Source: an uncultured Prevotellaceae bacterium (GTDB lineage Bacteria > Bacteroidota > Bacteroidia > Bacteroidales > Bacteroidaceae). From it: a stretch of 12,171 nt of DNA. How positions within the stretch are numbered: position 1 is the first letter of the stretch; the number at the start of each line of letters is the position of its first letter. Below the pieces are notes generated by a model. That model was not told the DNA's origin. It saw only the letters and a program-made list of their open reading frames with translations, and did no database searches. The translations under genes were made by a program, and so were the position numbers. Positions 7,267 to 12,171 of this stretch are shown here, in pieces. The stretch covers positions 1 to 12,171 of the forward strand of contig CADCQC010000382.1 of assembly GCA_902803455.1 (NCBI GenBank), in the 5' to 3' direction.

Positions 7267-9678
7267 TTAGAGTTTGACAGTCACCTCCTGTCCCGCATAT
7301 TCCACTATTTTGCCCGAGGTTTGTCCTGGCAAGACAATGTTGAAACGCCGGTTTTGCAACATCCCCTCAAACTTGCCCTTTCTGGGAGCAATAGAGAGTT
7401 GTCGTGTGCGGTCATTCCATCGGAATGTGATTTCGGTGTATTGTCCCCGCTCATAGTTGTAGTTGTCGCCCTCGTCCTCATAGAGAGAGAATGTGGCATC
7501 CGCACCAGGATAGACACGGATTTCAAGGTTATCCCATGGTAATTGTCCCACATACTGCATCTCAGGAGCTAAAGGCAGGATGCTTCCTGCGCGCACGAAC
7601 ATCGGAACACGGTCAAGTTGTGTTTTCAGCATCACCGTCTGTCCCCCTCTCATTCGCTCACCGGTCCAGAAATCATACCAGTCGGCATCCTTCGGCAGAT
7701 ATTTTGAGGCTTGCTTGTTTAAGGTCCAGTCGACACCAGTCACGTTTTTTCCATCGCTGACCTCCTTGCGATCCCACCCCGTCATGGCATCCTCTCGAAT
7801 GATTTTCTCCTCTGTATATTGAGGATCGATGATAGGAGCCGCCAGGATGCTGTTGCCAAACAGGAATTCGTCAGCATTGTCCCACACTTTTTTGTCTTTA
7901 GGAAAATCACTGAACAGCGGCCTCATATAACTGGCGTTGGCCGATGTGACTTGCCAAGCCGTGCTATAAAGATAAGGAATCAGTCTGTAGCGCAAGCGGA
8001 TGGTTTTCTCTATCGCATCGTAAACCGGTTCCCCTTTCTTCCCAAATCTCCATATCTCCCGTGGAGCGTCCGCCCCATGGCTACGGAAGATCGGACAGAA
8101 CAAAGCATACTGCATCCATCTCACATAGAGTTCTTGGTACTGCGGGTTTTGTGGAGCCGATCCTCCACCCTTTGTATTGTAGGATCCACAGAAGAATCCC
8201 CCGATGTCGGTATTGAAATTGGGATTCCCCGTCAGCGAGTAACTCAGTCCTGCAGGAACCTGTTTCCGGAGCATGTCCCAAGATGACGCCACGTCACCAC
8301 TCCACATATTAGATCCATAATGCTGCTGTCCAGCGAAAGCCGAACGAGTCATGATAAACACGCGTTTTTTCTCCGACTCTTTTCGTTGAGCCTGATAGAC
8401 ACCCCGCACGGTCTCCAAGGGGAAAGCATTGCGCAGTCTGCGCCACGTAGCATTGCCCCCAGCTTTCTGGTCATAGTCCGTATCCTTAGGATTGAAGAAG
8501 TCTGGATCCGTAGAATCCATCCACCATCCGTCGACCCCTTTGTCGAAGAGATTTTTCAGGTTCTGCCAGTAAATGTCTCGTGCATCTTGCGAGAAAGCAT
8601 TATAGACCCTTACCCCCGAAGGATAGTCCATTCTTGGCGGCCAAAAAGTAAGTCCACTTTGAGGCCATGTCTGGAAATCGTAGAGCAATCCCTTCTCATT
8701 GAGTTGACGATAAGCTTTTGTTTTAGGACCGAAACTGGCCCAAATACTGATCATGAAATGAGCGTTCTTGCGATGCACCTCGTCAATCATCCGTTGACCG
8801 TCGGCATACTCCTCGGTGAGGAAGTCCATGGCATTCCAGAGATAATTAGACCCCCAATATTGCCAGTCTTGAATAATGCCGTCGAGGGGAACCTGCAGTT
8901 TACGGTACTGATCGACAACCGACAAGAGTTCAGCCGCACTCTTGTATCTCTCCTTGCACTGCCAGAAGCCGAAAGTCCACAAGGGGAACATGGGCACATC
9001 ACCCGATAGCAAACGCATTGGTGCGATGACCCCATCCGCCGAACCGCCATACATGAAATAATAGTCGATACAGTCGCCCACTTCAGAAGAGAAAGACATA
9101 CCGCTTTGTGCATCATCATCGAACTGCGTCCTGGAGTAGTTATCCCAATAGATTCCCCATCCCTTGATGCTCTGCAACACATTCTGAAAATCTTCGAGAT
9201 TAGACTGTTCCATCAGCTTATGCTCTCCCCGTCGGTTCATTTTTCCATTCTGAATAGTACCTAATCCATAAATGGCTTCATCGCGGTCGAGCAGGAATCG
9301 CTGTGTGACACGGAAGCTCCCTGCATCCGGGCCTGTCTGCCGAGGTTCGAAAGAACAGTTCTGCTCCCGCAGCAAGGTCTTTCCACCCGAGCTGAAAGTG
9401 AGGTTGCCGGTTCGCGGATCAACCTTGACAGTCAGTTCACTACTCTGCAAGACATTTCCCTTCCTGACGGGCGCCACCTCCTGCGGCCGAGCGATGACCA
9501 CCAGGCTTTTATTCTGATAGTCATATCCCTTGGGTGCTTTCACCACCCTCACAATACCTGGAGCATAGAACTCGATGCAGACCTTCTTATCTGCAATCTC
9601 AAAAACGGCAGGTTCTCCTGCCATGACCGCAACACTCATCCACAAGAGCGTGGCCAACAGACAGATTTGCTTTTTCAT
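7267..9678 (-). CDS. GH31 alpha-xylosidase / alpha-glucosidase, secreted
   Basis: Retaining alpha-glycosidase of family GH31, 803 residues, probably releasing alpha-linked xylose or glucose from oligosaccharides in the periplasm. Signal peptide MKKQICLLATLLWMSVAVMA with a likely cut before Gly21 and no lipobox. N-terminal beta-sandwich about 25-215 (YGLGTIQNGKMNRRGE, GWGIYWDNYSRTQFDD). Catalytic barrel about 225-600 (FPLWTFGFWQCKERYKS, IIQDWQYWG). Nucleophile Asp388 in GWWMDSTDPD; acid/base Asp462 in WSGDVASSWD. GNPNFNTDIGGFF and FRSHGADAPREIW are further GH31 landmarks. A beta-sandwich follows, and the C-terminus (about 718-803) is DUF5110-like: IRVYPGADATFSLYEDEGD. Bacteroidetes enzymes of this shape, such as those of xyloglucan loci, are often alpha-xylosidases, and the nearby GH2 and GH43 genes fit that. 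It lacks the PA14 insert known from some of them. Specificity for xylose over glucose is inference. Confidence 0.93.
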   Translation of the reverse strand: MKKQICLLATLLWMSVAVMAGEPAVFEIADKKVCIEFYAPGIVRVVKAPKGYDYQNKSLVVIARPQEVAPVRKGNVLQSSELTVKVDPRTGNLTFSSGGKTLLREQNCSFEPRQTGPDAGSFRVTQRFLLDRDEAIYGLGTIQNGKMNRRGEHKLMEQSNLEDFQNVLQSIKGWGIYWDNYSRTQFDDDAQSGMSFSSEVGDCIDYYFMYGGSADGVIAPMRLLSGDVPMFPLWTFGFWQCKERYKSAAELLSVVDQYRKLQVPLDGIIQDWQYWGSNYLWNAMDFLTEEYADGQRMIDEVHRKNAHFMISIWASFGPKTKAYRQLNEKGLLYDFQTWPQSGLTFWPPRMDYPSGVRVYNAFSQDARDIYWQNLKNLFDKGVDGWWMDSTDPDFFNPKDTDYDQKAGGNATWRRLRNAFPLETVRGVYQAQRKESEKKRVFIMTRSAFAGQQHYGSNMWSGDVASSWDMLRKQVPAGLSYSLTGNPNFNTDIGGFFCGSYNTKGGGSAPQNPQYQELYVRWMQYALFCPIFRSHGADAPREIWRFGKKGEPVYDAIEKTIRLRYRLIPYLYSTAWQVTSANASYMRPLFSDFPKDKKVWDNADEFLFGNSILAAPIIDPQYTEEKIIREDAMTGWDRKEVSDGKNVTGVDWTLNKQASKYLPKDADWYDFWTGERMRGGQTVMLKTQLDRVPMFVRAGSILPLAPEMQYVGQLPWDNLEIRVYPGADATFSLYEDEGDNYNYERGQYTEITFRWNDRTRQLSIAPRKGKFEGMLQNRRFNIVLPGQTSGKIVEYAGQEVTVKL

Positions 9679-9755
9679 CGATTTTCAGAATTATAGGATA
9701 ATCAATTTTTTATTTATTAGAGAAGCTTTTTTGAATGAAAAACACATACAAAATG

Positions 9756-9763
9756 CAAATATA
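9756..9763 (-). promoter_or_regulatory. Candidate -7 element of the GH31 promoter
   Basis: Minus strand reads TATATTTG, an exact TAnnTTTG match, 78 bp before the GH31 start codon. A TTTG lies only 12 nt further upstream (minus strand), too close for the usual spacing, and none sits at 19-21 nt. The gene may therefore depend on an activator, or the -33 may be degenerate. Confidence 0.5.
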
Positions 9764-9838
9764 CAAGATTTTTAACAAACGAGGGATTTTTTATGATGAT
9801 TTTTTTGGATTTGCTAAGGAGGAGTGAGATGAGGGAAT

Positions 9839-9872
9839 GGGGGGATGGGGGATGGGGAGATGGGGAGATGGG
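9839..9872 (+). repeat. G-tract run, G-quadruplex candidate
   Basis: Five consecutive G-runs on plus: 9839-9844, 9847-9851, 9854-9857, 9862-9865 and 9870-9872, of 6, 5, 4, 4 and 3 guanines, separated by AT, AT, AGAT and AGAT. The first four meet a G4-tract rule with 2-4 nt loops. The matching C-rich strand would enter the GH31-proximal upstream DNA. Confidence 0.7.
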
Positions 9873-9890
9873 TTGCGTTGACAACGCAAC
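9872..9890. repeat. Near-perfect 19-bp palindrome
   Basis: Arms GTTGCGTTG (9872-9880) and CAACGCAAC (9882-9890) are perfect reverse complements around a single A at 9881. It abuts the G-tract run on the left and lies 19 bp before the 23-bp repeats. It could be a dimeric-protein operator or the end of a small repeat element; nothing in the window distinguishes these. Confidence 0.7.
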
Positions 9891-9909
9891 AAACAGAACG
9901 AAGGGAAAG

Positions 9910-9978
9910 ACAAAGGGCAAAGAGCGGGAGGGACAAAGGGCAAAGGGCGGGAGGGACAAGGGCCGAAAGGCGGGAGGG
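9910..9978 (+). repeat. Three tandem copies of a 23-bp purine-rich repeat
   Basis: Copies at 9910-9932, 9933-9955 and 9956-9978, with no gap. Copies 1 and 2 differ at one base; copy 3 differs at a few in its first half. All three end in GCGGGAGGG and begin ACAA. A shorter degenerate copy may precede them (9892-9909). The unit length is not a multiple of three and there are no unique spacers, so it is neither coding nor CRISPR. Copy-number variation between strains would be expected. Confidence 0.85.
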
Positions 9979-10013
9979 ATGAAGCAACATGTCGAATGTT
10001 TTTCGGGGAAAGT

Positions 10014-10044
10014 TTTGGCAAATTGTTTTTATTTAGTAAATTTG
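10014..10044 (+). promoter_or_regulatory. Bacteroidetes housekeeping promoter for the membrane protein gene at 10082
   Basis: TTTG at 10014-10017, a 19-nt spacer, then TAAATTTG at 10037-10044: a full consensus match. Transcription should start near 10051, giving a leader of about 30 nt before ATG 10082. The promoter starts 35 bp after the last 23-bp repeat. Confidence 0.75.
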
Positions 10045-10081
10045 CGAAAGAAAGTGCTATATGATCATAGGTCAATAAAAA

Positions 10082-10735
10082 ATGAACATCATGGATGATA
10101 AAGATATCAAGATAAATAATAGTGAAGAATCAAGAGTAAAATTATGTCCTGACGGGAAATACAGATGGCTGTATGAATTCAACATGTTGAAAAATCCCAC
10201 TATTCTCTTTACCGTCTTCAGGGTGATGGGAATGAGTTTTGCCATCACAGCCATGATTGTGCTGATGATTGGAGCATGTAGCGGCAACCTAAGCTCATTT
10301 AAATTAGAGTGGTCTGATCTGAAGGGCTTTTTGATTTTTACTGCGGTATTCTCCGTTTTGATCATCCTCGCTTATCTCATAGTGGCCAATAGATACGATA
10401 ATAAATATATCGTGCTGTTTGAGATGGACGAGACTGGTGTTGTGCACAAACAATTCCCCAAGACCGTGAAGAAAGCGAAAGCGATCGGCATGCTCAATGT
10501 GCTTGCCGGTTTGGCTGCGGGATCTCCAGGTTCGGTGGGTCGTGGTCTTTTAATCGCCAGCCATACCTCACTCACTTCATCGTTTGAATCCGTCAGGAAG
10601 GTGAAGCCCATCCGGAGGTTTAATGTCATCAAGGTGGATGAACTGCTCACGAGGAATCAGATATATGTTGTGGATGAAGATTTCGATTTTGTCTACAACT
10701 ATATCCTCTCACATTGTCCTCGACTGCAATCATAA
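10082..10735 (+). CDS. Two-pass inner-membrane protein of a conserved unnamed family
   Basis: Function unknown. 217 residues from ATG 10082 (ATG 10091, MDDKD, is an alternative). A soluble N-terminus with KLCPDGKYRWLYEFNMLKNP (about 20-39) leads into two membrane segments, about 41-66 and 83-102. After a cytoplasm-like strand YIVLFEMDETGVVHKQFP comes a glycine-rich stretch (about 136-155), then a C-terminal part ending QIYVVDEDFDFVYNYILSHCP. I recall this layout (CPDGKYRW at the front, VLFEMDE after the second helix, DEDFDFVYNYI..HCP at the end) from unnamed proteins of gut Firmicutes and Bacteroidetes. The part after the helices could be a PH-like fold, but that is a guess. It has its own promoter and a hairpin after the stop, so it is probably monocistronic. 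Confidence 0.88.
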   Translation: MNIMDDKDIKINNSEESRVKLCPDGKYRWLYEFNMLKNPTILFTVFRVMGMSFAITAMIVLMIGACSGNLSSFKLEWSDLKGFLIFTAVFSVLIILAYLIVANRYDNKYIVLFEMDETGVVHKQFPKTVKKAKAIGMLNVLAGLAAGSPGSVGRGLLIASHTSLTSSFESVRKVKPIRRFNVIKVDELLTRNQIYVVDEDFDFVYNYILSHCPRLQS

Positions 10736-10749
10736 AGGACATGCTGCTG

Positions 10750-10775
10750 AAACCTTATTCCTTGGAAGAAGGTTT
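10750..10775. terminator. Inverted repeat between convergent genes, probable terminator
   Basis: Arms AAACCTT (10750-10756) and AAGGTTT (10769-10775), extended inward by TTCC/GGAA after one A/G mismatch, giving a long stem with a tiny loop at 10761-10764. On plus it runs into TTTTC, a weak U-tract. It starts 14 nt after the plus gene's stop and covers the last codons and stop of the minus gene. Confidence 0.6.
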
Positions 10776-11240
10776 TCTGACGCAAACTTCCCCATAATAG
10801 TCCTGTCCTTTGCGTGCAATAAAGCCATAGGCGTCGGTATGGTTGCCGGATTCACTGATCATCTGTGCCAACTGCGTCTGTCCTTTAGGCAGCCATCCGA
10901 TCACATGAGAACCTTTTCTTACGGCGATGCTCTCCCCTTCCACGAGCGCAGCTGCATGAAACAATCCCAAGAACTTATCCGCATGGTCGGTGTTGATGAT
11001 CATTGAGAAATGCACATACCCTTTTTTCACCGATATTTCAACCTTGCCCTCATAGTCAATAAAAGGTGAGTTGTCGAGAGGAGGATTGTCGATGTCCAGC
11101 AATCCATTAAACACCCATTTTTTACCACTGGCTTTAAATGTCGGTTCCACATAATCAGAAGGATTATCTTTTCCTCTTGGCAGAAAAATCAGTCCTAAGA
11201 CGATGACTATGCATACGATAATAATGATATAATAGATCAT
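10755..11240 (-). CDS. Small membrane-anchored protein, possibly with a HIRAN-like domain
   Basis: 161 residues, function unknown. One N-terminal membrane anchor (residues about 2-20, almost all Ile/Val/Leu) followed by FLPRGKDNPSDY. The soluble part has FKASGKKWVFNGLLDIDN, then FHAAALVEGESIAVRKGSHVIGWLP and ends GNHTDAYGFIARKGQDYYGEVCVRK. The run 'I-A-V-...-H-V-I-G-W-L-P-K-...-A-...-I' resembles the second half of HIRAN-type small beta domains (value, short turn, IGYLP), which in other proteins bind DNA ends; the first half is not convincing and a membrane anchor would be odd for that role. The gene lies 21 bp after a lipoprotein gene on the same strand, most likely one transcript. The HIRAN link is tentative. 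Confidence 0.82.
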   Translation of the reverse strand: MIYYIIIIVCIVIVLGLIFLPRGKDNPSDYVEPTFKASGKKWVFNGLLDIDNPPLDNSPFIDYEGKVEISVKKGYVHFSMIINTDHADKFLGLFHAAALVEGESIAVRKGSHVIGWLPKGQTQLAQMISESGNHTDAYGFIARKGQDYYGEVCVRKPSSKE

Positions 11241-11261
11241 AACCTAAAAGATTTAAAGTTC

Positions 11262-12065
11262 TCATTTTCCGGTTTTCACCCCGTTATCTTTGTTTAATCT
11301 CTTGATCTGTTCGGCAGAGAAAGTCAGATTGATGGGAGTACTCCCTCCCTTCTCAACATAACTATATCTGACTCCCATATTCAATTCAGTGAGTAGTGAG
11401 ACCAATACTTGTGTCTCCTCTTCCTCCATATCGAGCAATTCTTCTGGTTTGTCTTTCAAATCCTCCATATTCTTCCCGATAAGATCCATATCATACAATT
11501 GAGGGTCGATCTCATAGGTGAACACCTCCATATTGTCTTTTATCAAGATATTGGTGAAAAGCAATCCCTCTTCCACTTCAATAGGCAACTGTTTGACAGA
11601 CTGTCTGTTAAACAATTTCAGCAATTGCAAGGGATCATCCCCTTTAGATTGATATTCCTCCACCATTTGCGCCAGTCTGTCGGCAGGGATTTCTACAACG
11701 GCAGTTTTATCACTGTTTTTTGAATGAAACCGATACCTCAGGCCGGCCTCATCATTGACAAGCATCTGAATAAACTCCGGACTTTTCCGTATCAAATATC
11801 CCACCATGACCTCATCTGAAGCTTTGGTTTCAATTTTTTGGAAATCCTCCTCCTCCATGACACAATCAAACTCGCAAGTCACCATCTCACCATCAAAATC
11901 GACATGGGTCATATTACCTATGCCACTCACGGTAATGGGGCACTGTCTATTCGCCTGATAGACAGCCATTCGCAGTTTGGCCTCATCTTTACATCCGACG
12001 AGAAAGAAAAGAGAAACAAACAAGAGGAGAAACCTATCAACAGAATAATTTGATTTCATAGCCAT
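11262..12065 (-). CDS. Lipoprotein with an internally duplicated domain
   Basis: Function unknown; not a family I can name. 267 residues from ATG 12065 (ATG 12059, two codons on, is equally possible). The frame is open to an ATG at 12116, but that region holds the likely promoter and the lipoprotein signal (RFLLLFVSLFFLVGC, lipid-bearing Cys25) starts at the later ATGs. Two related halves can be seen by eye: about 38-134 and 152-257. Matching blocks are NRQ..PI.V (39 and 153), LVNDEAGLRYRF against LLTELNMGVRYSY (102 and 224), and EIPADRLAQM against TFSAEQIKRL (125 and 248). The second half carries an acidic helix (EELLDMEEEETQV). It is the upstream gene of a pair with the small membrane protein 21 bp later, so the two may act together at the envelope. 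Confidence 0.85.
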   Translation of the reverse strand: MAMKSNYSVDRFLLLFVSLFFLVGCKDEAKLRMAVYQANRQCPITVSGIGNMTHVDFDGEMVTCEFDCVMEEEDFQKIETKASDEVMVGYLIRKSPEFIQMLVNDEAGLRYRFHSKNSDKTAVVEIPADRLAQMVEEYQSKGDDPLQLLKLFNRQSVKQLPIEVEEGLLFTNILIKDNMEVFTYEIDPQLYDMDLIGKNMEDLKDKPEELLDMEEEETQVLVSLLTELNMGVRYSYVEKGGSTPINLTFSAEQIKRLNKDNGVKTGK

Positions 12066-12084
12066 GATTTTTCGATTTTGGCAA

Positions 12085-12092
12085 CAAAAATA
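12085..12092 (-). promoter_or_regulatory. Candidate -7 element for the duplicated-domain lipoprotein gene
   Basis: Minus strand reads TATTTTTG, a TAnnTTTG match, 19 bp before ATG 12065. No clear TTTG lies 19-21 nt upstream on that strand. In an AT-rich stretch such matches can arise by chance. Confidence 0.4.
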
Positions 12093-12105
12093 ATAAAAAA
12101 AAGCG

Positions 12106-12113
12106 TAATTTTG
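12106..12113 (+). promoter_or_regulatory. Candidate -7 element for the gene starting at 12134
   Basis: Plus strand reads TAATTTTG, a TAnnTTTG match, 20 bp before ATG 12134. The nearest upstream TTTG (12077-12080) is 25 nt away, longer than the usual 19-21. Confidence 0.4.
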
Positions 12114-12133
12114 CATTTAGTTAAAAAAAAAGG

Positions 12134-12171
12134 ATGAAAATATTGAAGTCAATCCATTCTACTATACTGAA
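12134..12171 (+). CDS. Start of a gene running off the right edge (N-terminus only)
   Basis: ATG at 12134 follows AAAAGG directly and opens a frame MKILKSIHSTIL with no stop before the window ends. It is divergent from the lipoprotein gene, with a candidate -7 element at 12106-12113. Only twelve full codons are visible, so the product cannot be named. Confidence 0.5.
   Translation, partial: MKILKSIHSTIL

Larger units (their letters stand above)
9679..10081. other. 403-bp intergenic region between divergent genes
   Basis: The left ~110 bp is AT-rich and holds the minus-strand promoter for GH31. The middle (about 9826-9980) is strongly purine-rich on plus, with G-tracts, a palindrome and 23-bp tandem repeats, listed separately. 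The right end carries the plus promoter for the gene at 10082. Open frames crossing the purine block on either strand encode only Pro/Ser/His-rich or Gly/Lys-rich low-complexity sequence and I do not accept them as genes. Confidence 0.8.

Noticed and set aside
8320..9009. 229-codon plus-strand frame opposite GH31
   Set aside because: It is antisense to the GH31 catalytic barrel, including the nucleophile region, and shows no domain.
9910..9978. CRISPR array
   Set aside because: The 23-bp units are directly adjacent with no spacers, and no cas gene is nearby.
9717..10098. Open frames of 80-101 codons on both strands across the purine-rich block
   Set aside because: They encode low-complexity Pro/Ser/His-rich or Gly/Lys-rich sequence generated by the repeats, overlap each other, and cover a recognisable promoter.
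2..12171. Complete polysaccharide utilization locus, defense system or mobile element
   Set aside because: No SusC/SusD, sensor-regulator, nuclease, toxin-antitoxin, transposase or integrase signature is present in the window.

Overview
The window looks like a chromosomal segment of a Bacteroidetes bacterium, most likely of the Prevotella group. Three things point there: several matches to the Bacteroidetes housekeeping promoter (TTTG, about 19 nt, then TAnnTTTG); a secretome of carbohydrate-active enzymes and small lipoproteins; and a C-terminal tail of the type IX sorting-domain style on one enzyme. Base composition is moderate, with AT-rich intergenic stretches. No rRNA, tRNA, transposase, integrase or CRISPR array is visible.

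The left three quarters form a glycan-degradation cluster. From the left: (i) the 3' part of a long plus-strand gene encoding a family GH2 glycosidase, whose reading frame is open to the window edge and whose first residues look like the end of another module; (ii) 12 nt downstream, a GH43 lipoprotein gene that is broken by an internal deletion plus a change of frame; (iii) convergent to it, a 1013-residue secreted GH2 enzyme with DUF4982-like and galactose-binding-like modules; (iv) divergent from that, a small unrecognised gene (start assigned at 6245) with a good promoter; (v) a minus-strand pair in which a GH31 alpha-xylosidase/alpha-glucosidase is followed by a small lipoprotein. GH2, GH43 and GH31 together fit stepwise removal of galactose, arabinose and xylose side groups from plant cell-wall glycan such as xyloglucan or arabinoxylan. 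No SusC/SusD pair, regulator or endo-acting enzyme is in view, so the substrate is inferred.

Between the GH31 gene and the next plus-strand gene lies a 403-bp intergenic region. It carries a run of G-tracts able to form a G-quadruplex, a near-perfect palindrome, three exact-length 23-bp purine-rich tandem repeats, and promoters pointing outward both ways.

The right end is not carbohydrate-related: a two-pass membrane protein of a conserved but unnamed family on plus, then a minus-strand pair (a lipoprotein with an internal domain duplication, followed by a membrane-anchored small protein). At the extreme right a divergent plus-strand gene begins and runs off the window. Both small convergent gene pairs (around 6690 and 10760) are separated by an inverted repeat that includes the stop codon of the minus-strand gene.
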